Assembly (NCBI GenBank): GCA_973895155.1 | Contig: OZ316895.1 | Location: 9,238,001-9,302,000 of the forward strand | Reading direction: 5' to 3' | Length of the DNA: 64,000 bases | Source of the DNA: Marsupella aquatica | Lineage: Eukaryota; Marchantiophyta | Shown: positions 1 to 12,223 of the stretch, in pieces | How the letters are laid out: each line of letters starts with the position of its first letter | Numbering within the stretch: position 1 is the first letter of the stretch | The notes under the pieces: generated by a model | Databases searched by the model: none | What the model saw: the letters and a program-made list of their open reading frames with translations, nothing else | What the model was told of the DNA's origin: nothing | Made by a program: the position numbers and the translations under genes

Positions 1-418
1 ATTGGAACTGATTGGAGCTGGGCCGGTTGCTGTTCGTAGTGTGCTTTTGTCAAGTATTCCTGAAGCTCGACTGGTGCGTGGGATTCGAGTGGAGGTGATT
101 GAAGCTTGCACCGCTTGCTGATCATACTGTGGTTTTTGGTCTAACTATTCTTGAAGCTGGACTACGTCTCTTCAGAGTTTGGTTCAAGTGCTGCTTGGAG
201 TCGTGGTGAGCCACATCTTCTTGAACAATAAGTTTGACGTCGTCTATTGTAGGTTTTCCCTGCAAGCAGTGCGAACCAATTTATTTTCTTTTTCCGGCCA
301 TTACTTAGGGATTCCGGCTATTGAATATTTGGTCGGTTCCTGCAAAACATTTGGAGTTCGGTAAGCTGTGCATTTGGTTTATTTGTTGCATTGGCATCAT
401 TGTTGTTAGGCGGTTTCG
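1..418 (+). other. 5' flank and likely untranslated leader of gene A
   Basis: No convincing coding sequence is seen. The stretch ends in a pyrimidine-rich run and TTAG about 10 bases before the ATG at 419, so a 5' UTR intron acceptor is possible. The mirror gene has ACTCAG shortly before its ATG at 24307, which suggests the same arrangement. The outer end of the left arm is not visible because the window starts here. Confidence 0.35.
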
Positions 419-3134
419 ATGGATACTGAGGCTCCATCAATAGTTGATGGAGTCGTGGGTGTCGAATCGATACAAAACATGGTAGAACCACAGGTCCCAG
501 TCAATGTACTTGGTAAACGTAGTGCAAAGAAACCTTCTAAGGTAGCAACACCTCCTACATGTGATGAGAAGCCAAAAGCCTCTAGAGGCAAGAATGTTGA
601 GAAGCTCGTGGAGTCTTGGGATACAGCAGAGTTCCAGAGGGATGCATCTTATTTTGCATTGACGTTTGGACTCCCCGATGAAGGCGAGAATCCGTATAAG
701 ATAAGTGATATTCGTGACGATGATTTGGCTGCATGCTTTGGAGAGAAAACAAGGAGCGGTTATAAGCTGAATAACTATGTAGGTGTTCTTATTGAAGACA
801 TACTACATCTATCCCAAGTTGTGGATGGGTATGAGAAACCAGTGAATGGAGTTTTGGCTCATACATTTGTGAAAGGGGCCTACGCTGAGCGAGTTCTTCA
901 TAGGAAAGTCAATTGGGCAGGATATGCGGCTGCTAAGCTGAAGGGACAGATTTTGCAATGGGAGCGAGAGGGGAAAGGTAGGCCTGATGGGCCTCCTTGT
1001 GTCCGGAAGCCACGTTTCTACCAACCGCCGGTGCCCGAAGAGTTTGATACAGAGACTAAGGATGTAGTTCAAGCAATTCAGAGAGCCTCCGCATCAACTG
1101 ATGCATCCAAGGAGTTGAAGATCTGCCTTTGGGATAATGCAGCTGGTGCGATGGACATCGGGCAGAGCAAAGCGGATACACACTTGTCTTTGGACAGTTT
1201 GGACATCCCAAAGGTTCATTTCATTCCTGAAGCTGGGCCCCCTGCATTGTTATTGGGAATTCTTGACTCTGCAATATCGTTAACAGAGATCTGACTACGT
1301 GAGACTCACCAGGATTTTGCTACGGTTGAAACAAGCTTGGAGAGACTACATATGTCTATACGGGATCACCCAAGAACGCTTGCAAAACTCAGTGATGATT
1401 TCAGAACTAGGGAGATGGAGGTAGCTGAAGTTGGGCAGAGCATAGAGTCAACAGACAACGCAATTGAAGAACTTACGACTGTGCTTGAGCTAGAGCAAAA
1501 CACAGAAGAAGTCGAGAACAATGAGGTATTAATATTTGTTGCTTAAATTCTCGCTAAATTTGTTTCTTAGATGTGTAAGAGAATGCATAGCGGAGCCTTT
1601 CCCTGAAGTGAAGCGTAATGTACTCTCAAGTATGTCATTGCCAGTTTGCAGCAACCACATTGTCAATCTATAGTTTTCCATGCTATGTAGCTAGACCTGT
1701 ATTGCGTTCCGCATTTGTGTAACTTAACAGTGTAGACTGTTAGTCCAACAATCAAGGTACTAGAATCTTACAATGGAAAGTGCTTCTTGTCCATGATTAC
1801 AGGGGATCACTCAGTACACACTCATTTTGGAAGACCGGCCTAAGGCTGAAAAGGCAAAAATTGTGGAGTTGAAGGAGCGCCAAGGAACCGTTGTGAAGGA
1901 GTTGAACACATTGGAGCAGCTCATTGAAGTTGACCGGAAGCGGTATGAGACCTTGCCAGGGATGGTGGACCGATTGAGAAAAGTGGCTGCAGCACTGGAG
2001 TTGAAATTGAAGGAACTCAAGTTAGCCGAGGGAGCTCAAAGGTCTGAATATTCTACTTTGGCAGCGGTACTTGGCAATCCGTGTCTGCAATTGAGACCCA
2101 CCTTTGTTGCAACATCAGCTCATGCAGAGGCAACCCAAGTTACAGTATCGGGTTGTCCAGTTTGTTGCAATGGCTATCATTGTTACAATTGGATCCCAGC
2201 ATCGTGTGGGCACACCTATCATCCAAGCTGCCTGTTTCGTTTGATTGGTGGTAACTCAGAGACTGCTCCAAAGTGTTTTGCTTGTGGGACACTTTTCTCT
2301 AATGATTGGTTGCGAAGTTGGGGCTTGCCCATCAAGGGGGATCCGGAGCAGACGCGTGTTTCTTACATTGAAGACCTGAAAGAAGTGTACGGGAAGCACA
2401 GTATTCATCTTGGAAAACGAAGACAACTTGGAGAGCAAATGCAATATCTGCAACAAAGGGTACATCTACTTTTGTCTCAACTGCATTGTATTACCTCTCT
2501 ACTTTGTATCAATCTTTTGTTTGCATTTATCTTCACCTATTGTAGAAAACCCATTGCATCGGTTGAACTTCATTGAATTCATAATGCATGGCATGTGTTG
2601 ACGCTTGGAATAATTAAGAGAATATCTCAAGTCACAGTCATCCATCTTTTCAGATTAGAAGAAATTATGACAAAGTTGAGATTATCATCGATCAGGTGTC
2701 AGCATTCAATTTCCTCATTATTAATTTGGTTGTATGTATGTGTCCAGGAAAATGTCTATGCCCAAACAGAAATCTTCTTGAGTTCTTCAGAGGCTATCTT
2801 ATGCAAACCGGCTGATGACAGTGAAGACCAGTCATCTAAAATGCCTTTCTTGACACCCAAAGTGGAGGGTGCGGATTTGAAGAAAAGACCGAGGGCTGTG
2901 GGGACTGTGGAATCCGCTAGGAAGGTGACAAGTAGATTGTTGACAAGTTTAGAGAATAACACGACGCCCTTTAACCCAGAGTCTCCATCTCAAGTTTCCT
3001 TCAAGCGGATGTTAGAACTTGTTGAGGCTGTCCCTGGACATCCAAACCCGGAATTGCCCCCACCTGATGGAGTGAAGAGTGTTTGCTCTAAACCATCAAC
3101 CAAGTCCAGAAAGAAAATGGGGCTTTATCCTTGA
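419..3134 (+). pseudogene. Gene A, left copy: RING/coiled-coil protein with an in-frame stop
   Basis: Three exons are supported by GT-AG signals and by the mirror copy: 419-1525, 1803-2459 and 2748-3134, all joined in phase 0. Exon 1 carries a conserved N-terminal domain of unknown type; WDTAEFQRD, GEKTRSGYKLN and KGRPDGPPCVRKPR are shared with A'. The end of exon 1 and start of exon 2 are rich in charged heptad-like sequence, likely coiled coil. Exon 2 then has a RING-H2-like pattern (CPVC, CGHTYHPSC, CFAC), the fold typical of ubiquitin E3 ligases. Exon 3 is a Ser/Pro/Lys-rich tail. A TGA at 1292-1294 interrupts exon 1 where A' has CAA, and the same frame then continues with homology to A'. 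Read literally this is a pseudogene, unless the stop is read through or a sequence error. Substrate and partners are unknown. Confidence 0.75.
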
Positions 3135-3479
3135 GCCTGGAGTTACAAGCTGGCAAGTTTGCCCACTGATTGGACTGACTTCTATGTAATATCTATAATA
3201 CAGTTAGTCTTGGGTTGATTTTGAATTGTTGAGTTAGTTGATAACACTAAGCGTTTGTTCTGTGCAGCAATCATCTCGAGCCAAGCGTGTGTCCTATTTC
3301 TGAACATAGTCAAGTAGCAGGTTGAAAGGTAACTTTGATCCTTGCACTCCAAATTTTGCTTAACAATTAGGTAATTTGTGCATGTCCTTATTATAAACTA
3401 GGCATATCCTTTGCTTTGGTAGTCTTAGAGTACAGAAGGAACCAGATTGATTCCTTGAGATTAATGAGACTTCAAGCTG

Positions 3480-3920
3480 TATAGATCTGATTCAGGACTC
3501 CAAGGAGTGGCAGTTCTCTTAGAAGGACTTCTACTCATTCAGAAATGCAATCTGCGTCCTTCACAAAGGACTGAAGGTCATTCGCCGAGGACTCCTAGTC
3601 CATCTCTATGATCTAGGGTCCTTGAGTGTAAGCAAGGTTTGGTCTTTTCCCAAGGGGATCAACTACCACGCCCTTTCCAAGGACTTGAACTCCTCTGGAA
3701 ATTAAGGAGTTTGACTCCTTTGGGAAGGAGTTCGTGTCTTTTGGAAAGGAGCCAGACTCCTTTGGAAAGGAGCCTGAGTCCTTTTTCCAATAATTGGGGT
3801 CCTTGGCCTAGTCATTATAAGGAGTGCGGTCCTTTTCTTAGTCCTCTTAGTCCTTTTTAAGGACTACGTCCTTTCGAAAGTCCTTTTCCAAGGACTCAGA
3901 GCGCTTTGCCAAGGATTAAT
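3480..3920. repeat. AAGGACT/AGTCCTT dyad cluster 1 (between A and C)
   Basis: This stretch is packed with AGGACT, AGTCCT and GGAGTCC-like hexamers in both orientations, often as short inverted pairs such as AAGGACTCCTAGTCC. The equivalent interval on the right arm (20,700-21,260) carries the same motif. The rest of the A-C gap, 3135-3479 and 3921-4124, shows no gene. Confidence 0.75.
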
Positions 3921-4124
3921 CAGTGGCAAAGCACGTTTCAGGTCCTTTGATCGAAAAGATTCAGTGTCTTTTTCCAATGATACTGTGTGCCTGAGCAGTG
4001 TGCTTGAAAAGCGTCAAACTTCAGCGTCAAATTAACCATAGTTTAAATCAATGCACCAAATAGTTTCTCACTCATTTGTAATAGATTGAGTCTCATGCAC
4101 GCTCCTTTTGTTGGATTTGTGCAG

Positions 4125-4796
4125 ATGGACAAGAAAGACTTATTCTGCACTTTGAAGAGGGCCAAGATTGACTCGATGTGGGGGTTGTGTGCTGGAGCTT
4201 TTGTGTATGAAGGTTGTGGTGTATTGTTGAAGGATGGAAGGGCGTGTTCCTTGGGGAAGCACAAACGTAAACTCAGGAGGCAGGATCAGTCACCATTTGG
4301 TCCTCATTCTCGGAGTAGGTTGGAGCATATTTGTTGTGAAGATGGCAGTGGCACGTACATGTTTTGTTTTGCTGTGCAGGTTGGTGATGTTGTCATCCAG
4401 GTGAACGAAGATAAGGGCCTGCAATTGATGGGGATTTCGGGACAGTTGTTCAAGGAGTCTTGCAAACTTGACAAATCAAAGAGAACTGAAATTTGTGAAC
4501 ATGTGATGAGTTTGTTGTGGACGATTACTTATGTGAAAGATGAATGTGCAAATGATCTGCCTCGGGCTGTGAGATTTGAACAGTGCCCCTCTGAAGCTGA
4601 TGGTGAGACCGAGGGTGCGACAAGCTTTGTAGAGTGCCCCTTGGATGTAGATGGTGACAAAGAGGATTCCAAGTTAAAATCAGAGAAGCATACGGATAGG
4701 AGATTTACTTCATCATTAGGCAGATTGAAGGATGCTATTACTGATTTATCAGGGGACATAGTACATTCGTTGAAGTCATTTCGCATCCATGAGTAG
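4125..4796 (+). CDS. Gene C, left copy: small Gly/Cys-rich protein of unknown function
   Basis: The 223-residue reading frame starts at an ATG directly after TTTGTGCAG. The mirror copy also has TTGCAG right before its ATG, so a 5' intron ending at the start codon is likely. The conserved core reads MWGLCAG, YEGCGVLLKDG, C-SLGKHKRKLRR, then CCEDGSGTYMFCFAVQVGD and LLWTITYVKDE. The paired Cys residues followed by a basic GKHKRKLRR patch suggest a small metal- and nucleic-acid-binding module, but that is inference. The C-terminal 70 residues are acidic and poorly conserved. The frame is intact. It points toward the converging gene D, with a dyad-repeat cluster on each side. I do not recognise the family; CGVLLKDG resembles the start of plant 'effector of transcription' Cys repeats, but the later Cys/His residues are missing. 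Confidence 0.7.
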   Translation: MDKKDLFCTLKRAKIDSMWGLCAGAFVYEGCGVLLKDGRACSLGKHKRKLRRQDQSPFGPHSRSRLEHICCEDGSGTYMFCFAVQVGDVVIQVNEDKGLQLMGISGQLFKESCKLDKSKRTEICEHVMSLLWTITYVKDECANDLPRAVRFEQCPSEADGETEGATSFVECPLDVDGDKEDSKLKSEKHTDRRFTSSLGRLKDAITDLSGDIVHSLKSFRIHE

Positions 4797-6900
4797 ACAT
4801 TTCATTTCAGCACTATAAGTAGCCAGACAAAATTTTTGTAAATCCCATCTAGCAGAACAAAAGTGGCTAATTTTACAGTTTTGAAGGATTTCAGAGAGTA
4901 CGTCTTTGATGTTTTGGAGTTCTGCTATCTCTTTGGGAGTTTGCACATGACTTTTATATATATAAAGATCCTGAGCATTTTCAATAACTTTTGGTGATCC
5001 TTGCAAGCACAAGAAAGAGTTTGACTGGGAGTTTTGTGATGGAAACCGAGATGGAAACACAGACTCACTGGGCTTCAAAGAAGCTCAGCATTTACTCTCG
5101 AGTGTAGAAACTTTGTATGTGTAGGCAATTACGTGAACAGTGCGGCATGCTTGATTGATCCATCATTTGGTTGAGATGCTAATGTCATTCTCACCAATGG
5201 GCCACCATGAACTAGAGCACAAAGTCCAGAGCAAGCGCAGTTGTCAAGCCCATAGAAATAGTCGAGGCCAGGTGAGCTTTGTTGATGTTGTTGCCCAACC
5301 ACCCGATTGAGATGGCCAGGCCATGTGGTAACCTTCAGTCTCAACAATGTGGAGAAGGGCCATTGTATTCAAACTTTCACAGATGGAGGTGGCATGCCAT
5401 CAAGAACAGAGGAGAGCCCATGGTTGTCAAATGCTATAGTAGAATGTAATAGAATTTCATGGATCTGTTGTCTTCAATTCCCACCAAAGAAAAATTGTAA
5501 CTTAATTTAGATAATTTTATTTGGATCATGGGACAATGTGCTGATCAAAGGTTTTGCTTCCACAATTGATATTGATGAAGATAATAGGGAAGAGAGAGTC
5601 ATGCGTAGTAATACATCAATGTGGACATTATAAGAGATTTCCCTGCACAATGATCCCCCAAGAGGCTCTCGATTCAATACTCACGATTTGGAGACCTCGG
5701 ATTATGTGGATCTCTTCTGCACCTGAACTACAGACTTTATATATGGGGCCATCCCACTTCTAAATGTCAAAACAACGTTTACACAATCGTTGAGAGGCAT
5801 GAGACAATATAGACTTGATCAAGGTCTGTTCTCCAACAAAGTACTTTGTAGACCTCTGAAACTGTATGTATATTAATTTGTTTACTCAATTATTCTTTGC
5901 CTTGGTACGTGGATTTCTAACAAAAATCTCAATGCAACAATATAATCTCACAAGTGTTAAATCCACGCAGCCCATTCAAATTGTAAGACATGGATGGAAT
6001 GTGGTCATGAAATCCTAAACCTGGGCAAGTGCAAAAATACATAAATATAAACATAATACTACATGTGTTGTAGGAGATGAAAGACTTACAACTTTACAAC
6101 TTTTCATTCAATTAAAGGAGCACAAACATTGACTGCTCTGGTTGTTGGACTGAAAGAATCAATGACTGAAGCATAAGAGAACAAGATAGCTTCCATGAAT
6201 CCGGGCAAGAATTTCAGCCCTGGATTGGAAACTAAAGGATGCAAAAGTTACAAGGTGGTACTTGCCAACATATATTGATATCTGGAATGAGATGTACTAT
6301 GCTTGAAAAGCAGTCTTCAAGAGCACATGCTTTGTGGAGTTTTCTTTAAACAAGTCAACATGCCTATACATGGCCTATGATGATAATAATGGTGAAATAG
6401 GCAACAACCAAATGATACCCTGGCCTCCATCATGTGCCTATAGGATGGATTTGAGAGCTTGGTAGCTGAGCCACAACAATTGGCAATTAAGAAGCTAAAA
6501 CATGCCACAAGTGCAGTCGAGTCTAGTGGCCCCCTGATGCTATGTATTATATTAAATTCAAAATAATCCTTCTGAATCTAGGAGTCAATGTCAACTGGTC
6601 CTGGGCTGCTCCTGAGGGTGCGCTAACACTACCTACTCAGTAAACTGTATGCATGTTGACTAGAACCAACAAACTGTACTACATTTCCTTGCTATAAGTC
6701 AGATCTGATTGCTTTCCTCCAATTAATGTACGTACTGTTACCGGTATGTCAAATGTCATATCTCAATTTCCTGAATCAATCTACCTACATGGAGTTCAAC
6801 TGAAACAAAGAGCATCTATGAAAGCAGTGCCTAAACTGACTGTCCTGGACAGAGTACTTAAACCTGTGCTCATTCACGTCTCGACTCCTTTCAATCAACC
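4797..6900. other. Intergenic DNA between C and dyad cluster 2
   Basis: About 2.1 kb with only short, unsupported reading frames. No coding homology, structural RNA or terminal repeat was recognised. It corresponds in position and length to 18,320-19,983 on the right arm, although the two do not visibly align. Confidence 0.5.
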
Positions 6901-6919
6901 ATTGATTGAAAGCTGATTG

Positions 6920-7350
6920 TAGTTTGCTTCCTAAGGACTTGTCAAGTCCTTCATTCCAAAGAACCTAAGTCCTTTGAAAGGACATGAGTCCTTTCAAAGG
7001 AATCGGGTCCTTTAGTCCCTTGTAAAGGACCCAGGTCCTTCAAAAGCACAAGAGTCCTAGGGTCTAAAGGACTCAAGTCCTTCACTCCGAAGGACATGAG
7101 TCCTTCATAAGGACTGGAGCCCTTCAACCGTAAGGACTAAAGTCCTTTCAACCCTTTAGTCCTTCAAACCCAAGGACTCTAGTCCTTCAAATCCAAGGAC
7201 TCTAGTCCTTCAAACCCAAGGACTCAAATGCTTTGAAGTACTACAATCCTTCAATCAGCAAGAATTTAGGACAAACAAGGACTCAACTCCTTTGTCAAGC
7301 AAAAGAGTAAATGGGCCACATTAATCAAGGTCCTTAGACCCAAGGACTTA
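6920..7350. repeat. AAGGACT/AGTCCTT dyad cluster 2 (between C and D)
   Basis: Dense AAGGACT and AGTCCTT words in alternating orientation. They include a local tandem of about 24 bp (AAGGACTCTAGTCCTTCAAA-like units) around 7,120-7,230. Each unit is close to a perfect dyad, so it could pair as a hairpin or bind a dimer. The mirror interval is 17,340-18,320. Confidence 0.8.
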
Positions 7351-7575
7351 ACACAAATCACGAGACTCATGATAATAGCACTCTTACAATAAAATAGTTA
7401 CAGTCTGACTAGTTGAAAGGGTCAAATAAGTGATAAAACAGTAGAAAGTCCTGGCCTTCTTTAGAACTCAATACCTTGCTCCCAATCATGACAGAAACTC
7501 ATGGGGAAGCTCTGGTCACAATGTTCACAATGAAACACCTAGGCAGGTCAGGCCAGGGCTCCAACGTTCTAATTC

Positions 7576-10500
7576 CTAAACAAACTCCCTTGAACCAACT
7601 GTAACTTGCGAAGTTAAGGAAGCTGTAATTGCTACAAGTGTATCTCCGTCTAAGTTGTACCATCTGCTACCACCTTTTGTACCCGTACTCACCTCACAAG
7701 GAGTCAAAGCAAATCTGATGTGAACAACAGACCTTGCATGAGTATAGCTTGAAGGTGCAGCAGCATTGTACACAAATTTTGTTTCGCTCCTTGGGTTTGG
7801 TTGATACCAATGTCCCTTCAATGCTAAGTCACCTGCGTCAAACTCCACCTGATAATCATCCCTGAATTTCTTCTGAACTTTTTGCAGCACTGCCTCACAT
7901 TGAAGGATGTAAAAATCAACATTCCACTTATTTGGTTGGTCAGCTTCCACAACATAGAAATCACCCAGTGTGACCAACTCTGCCAACGAGCCTTCCTCCC
8001 ATTCAGAGCCCCCTTGCCCCACTCCAAAGCTCTCTATGTCAAGTCGAACATCACTTGGCAATACTCCTTTCACCATCTCAAGTTTAAAATGTCCTACCCA
8101 CTCTATATTCTCACATTTGGCCGATTCGTCATCTACACAATGAGCACAGAAACAACAAAGCTCCCTCACTTGTAAAAGAGTTGAAAGACTGTTACTAAAA
8201 CCATCAAAGCAATGTAAAGTTCTACTTCCCTTGATCGGATCACAATCCCATTTCTTTCTGCGATTCACATCTTGTGCACCAATTTCCCAAAACATACGCC
8301 TCACCATTTGAACATCACCATACTCTTTCTCTTGGCCAAGCGCAAATTTGTCTTTGCAGAATGCAACTACGTCATGTGCATCCTCTAACCGAGCGCCATG
8401 AATTCCTTTCAACTGCTCCTTCTCAATTCCACTTTTGATGTGACCACCGAGAGCATCGTAAAATCAGTACACCAATTCAGCATCATAGGTGAATGTATGT
8501 ACAACCTGTACAATGAAAAATGAAAAATTGTTCTACAAAGACATGCAGAGGAGCTAGAGCAAGGTTTAGAAACTCACAGCAACACCTTTCCCATGTCCTG
8601 AAGCATGGAAGAACCACTTCATTCTAGCACCATGACGCTTGTAGTATCTTGAGACATAGTAGAATGGCCTGCAAGCCTTAAACTGTGAAGCCGCTCCATC
8701 TGACCAAACCCAATGTTGATTGAATGCAATTCCTTCATCCTTCATCCATTGTGCATGTGAATCCATGTAGTGTTGCACAAACAGAGTGTCATGGGTATTG
8801 TCATCACTAATATAGAAGTGATAATCAGCTATAATATCTCGAGTCCCACTGTCATCTTGTGCCATTTGGACAGACCTACCCACAGCAGCCTCAAGAGATG
8901 TGACATCTTCCCGATGGCGATAGGTGACATGTATCAGCAAGGTTATCTGCTTGTTATCCCAATGCTGAGTTTGGATCTCATTCTGAATCTTGAATGTATA
9001 ATTCTCAGAAAAATCTATAGAGGAGACTATAGTTCCCCTTGGAAATGTCTTCAAGCACAATTTGGACTGAACACCTTGCCAACGGGCTCTGAAATTATGA
9101 ATAAGAAAAGTCTTCATTGTACTTAATACCTGCAGCTTGAAATCTGGAAGAGAAGTTTTCTTGTGCACCATCCTCAATCGCCTCACTTTTTGCAGCGCAC
9201 TTTCAGCAGTTCCTTTCTTCTTCTCCCTCTTGGTCTGAGCCTTCTCATCTAGGTCCACATACTGAAACGTGGACCAATCAACATAGAGCCTCTCTGTGAT
9301 GTCCAGCTCTTTTTCACACCACACCAACTTATCAACTCCACATGAGTTACAACGCCCAAATATACATTCTTTCTTGTGCCATTCCTGCCCCTCGCCTTTT
9401 GGACAAACTGCTCCCTCAATCCATTCTCGCGCAGATGTAATGTGACTCTTATAAGCTACACAGGAAAGAACACCTTCTGAACTACATACGAAGCAATCAC
9501 AAGTACAATCCTTAGGGTGGTGGTGTTTCCTGAACTTGTTGAGTGCCTCTTTCAAGAGATCCATCTCCACATGTTGTTTGCAGCAACAAACATTTTGATC
9601 CTTCATAGTGCGGATGTAGTAGGGCTTCAGGTTAGAGAACGACCTGAGTCCTATTAAAGAAATTGCATTCCACTCCAAGGTCCACCAATCACGGAATTTC
9701 ATAAAGAACTCAACCTGCAAGATGGGAGTAATGCGCAGGTTAGACTTATGGCAGAATTGAAGACAAAATTCACAGCTTCAGGAAATGAAATTCATTGCCA
9801 CAAGTAGATTTATTGAGGTCTAAATATAGTCATTCCCTGTTCTCTAGATAATCAGATTCAACCAAAACCTAGACTCACAAAATGCAAACTGTGAGAGAAG
9901 TAAACAAAATAATTTACCTCTGTATCCTTAAGCCAATGCTTTTGATGTGTTTCATACTTGTTCACACCCACTCGGAATCTGGCTTCATCATTCTTACAAG
10001 GAGAAATGCGAGTGTGGGTCTCCCAAAACTTTTCCACAATGTGTCTGACTTCATCAGAAATCTTGTCACTGCGCACTTGTCTTTCCCCCATTGGATATTT
10101 GACTGATGCATCCTCATCTAGTTGTCTCCTCACTAGTGATGCTTTATGAAGGTTCTGTCGTTTGATGCCCAAAGCATTGGCCAATGAGGTCTGGTACCTA
10201 TTCCCTACTGTGAATTTTCCAACCAATGCTGTCAACAATGCTTGCTTTGTAGCTAGATGATCTTTCCGCCTAGTGTTTTTATGAGATCCGCCACTGCAGC
10301 ACCTACAGAGTTGTCCAACCTTGGGCAACCAAGTGCTGCGGGTTGATAATCCCTCAAAGAATTGTGCATCCAAAATCTCTGCAAGACTAATTTTTTTGCA
10401 TCTACATTGAACTTCTCCATTCGATTCAATAGATCTCTAATTATCTCATGGACTAAAGCATCAATACACCTTCGCTTCCTATTGGGAGTTGGATTCACCT

Positions 10501-11044
10501 CACTGTTATTTGTGGTTTTTCTTTTCATCCTTGTGCTATACTGTTGGTTGTCCCAATATGCAACTCTTTTCCTCGATGCCTCTTTCCTTCTGAATGCCGC
10601 AGCCTTGTCTACATCAACAACCAACCCTACCTCGTCAGTACTACACCCGACTTGTCTATTCAAGGTTTGGAGATGTGCTTCCTTTCGACTTATGCTCACA
10701 TCCAATCTGGACAGCCTTTCCTTGTGTGCAGCCAATAGAGTCTGTAACGTAACGACATCTTGATGTGCCCGTGCAGTGATTTGAAGTGCCTCAATCTTGG
10801 CAGCATTCTCAAGCTCTACACATTGTTGCTTCGCATGAAGAAGCAACTGCGCACCTTCTTCCTTTGCATCAGCAAGCAATTGTAGACCTTGCTGCTCAAC
10901 TTCTTCCAACATGGATTGCTCAATTAGCACGACATATTTCTTCCTCTGCTCCTTCTCGTAGTAAACCTTGCGCCTTTGAAGATTTTGTGCTTCTCTCTTC
11001 TTTTGTGCCGATTCATCTTCTGCTTCACAAACGACCTTCACCAT
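7576..11044 (-). pseudogene. Gene D, left copy: DDE-transposase-like protein, broken
   Basis: Three exons are inferred from the mirror copy: 11044-9918, 9714-8578 and 8457-7576. Exon 1 encodes a coiled-coil N-terminus, a basic segment (RKRRCIDALVHEI) and a conserved region with a possible helix-turn-helix (LANALGIKRQNLHKA). Exon 2 has a Cys-rich, probably zinc-binding part (CTCDCFVCSS, CNSCG). It then has an RNase-H-like core: SIDFSENY, ISDDNTHD, WSDGAASQF and FFHASGHGKG. Exon 3 continues with DALGGHIKS and a conserved C-terminal domain (FDAGDLALKG, VVHIRFALTPCEV). Two lesions are visible. About 19 nt are missing near 10,261-10,275 relative to D', which shifts the frame. The exon 3 acceptor reads AC instead of AG at 8459-8458. 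The core resembles a widespread, poorly characterised animal protein family with DFSENY, SDG and HGKG motifs; a transposase role is inferred. Confidence 0.75.
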
Positions 11045-12135
11045 GATCTCATCGATCAACTTCTAATACTCAAAGACTTGTACTCTATCAAATGCTTTGG
11101 GCGGGCCCGTGTACGGGGCTTTGTGATATCTGATGGAATTGAGTTGACTGATTGGAACCTACATCGCAATGTGCGGGAGTTGTTAGATTGGAACCTGCGT
11201 TGCAATGTGCGGGAATTACAGTCTTCTTGGACTTAATTTCTTGCAAGGAAGTGTAGACTCATTTGCGCTCTTCGCAATAGCTAGTAGGCTGAGCATTCAC
11301 CGCACAATCAGGTCATTGCAATGCAATAGGTCAACCAAATCTTTAGCGGAACATTTAAATCACAATGTGGCATACCTAACGCCTGTATGTGATTCAGCTT
11401 AAGATGATGAGTGCCTGCCGTGGAAGAGCACCCGGAGCCTCTCACTGATCAAATGATCAGTGCCTCCCTTCGGCGAGCATCTCAAGCCCGTAGTTGCACT
11501 TTCAGACGATGAGTGCCTCCCTTCAACCAGCCTGCGGAATCTTAATTTGAACTGAGCGCCTCCCATATATATCTACGTACCAAGCTACCATTGCCAATTC
11601 TCTTCTGTCTTATAACTTAAGTTGCTTCTCCTTTCCATTTTCAGAATGCCAGGCATACGTCTATTTCACAATGCCAAATTTTGCTCAAGAGGCCTGTGAT
11701 TAACTCATCGACATTCATTGATGTTGTGTCGCGGTTTCTCTATCATCAGTGACCAAAATCACCAACTCGCGTGGGAATGTGCACGCACAAACTTCTCTCC
11801 TAAGTTGTACCATCATTTGTGATCTTGGGAAATTGTTGTGAGTCCTTTCTTGAGGACTCTCTCCTTTTGGGAGTCCTCGTATTCAAATTAATTCAAACAA
11901 TGCACAAACCTCTAAGCAGTCAACGACAATTCTGAATATCTGGCAAAGTAGTAGGACTCAAGCCTCGACAGGATCCTTGGCTTTCACGCTTTCCCAAGAT
12001 GGACAGGATCCTTGGCATTCACGCTCTTCCATGTTTGACAGGCTCTTGTGCATTGTCATGCTTTCTCGTGACTAGGGAAATAAATCAAATATCTTGTCAA
12101 ATTCAAATATGACCGTAAGATTGACCCAAACAAAT
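11045..12135. other. Axis spacer, left half, with short tandem repeats
   Basis: No gene is seen. The region should hold the 5' control DNA of gene D, which reads away to the left. Two local repeats are present. A unit containing GATTGGAACCT and GCAATGTGCGGGA occurs twice at about 11,149-11,220. A unit of about 35 bp containing GACAGGATCCTTGG and TTCACGCT occurs three times at about 11,966-12,070. A few AGTCCT/AGGACT words appear near 11,840-11,880. Confidence 0.5.
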
Positions 12136-12223
12136 CTAGGCCATTCCATGTAACATTTGGTCATTCTTGGTATCCCATGCGTATGTGGCCAAAGAGTCTA
12201 GTCCTTTTTGAGGAGAAAAGGAT

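Noticed and set aside
4125-4260. Gene C as a plant 'effector of transcription' protein
   Set aside because: Only CGVLLKDG and one Cys match; the later Cys and His of that repeat are missing.
5129-5763. Short overlapping frames between C and D
   Set aside because: No domain, no splice-consistent extension and no counterpart in the mirror interval.
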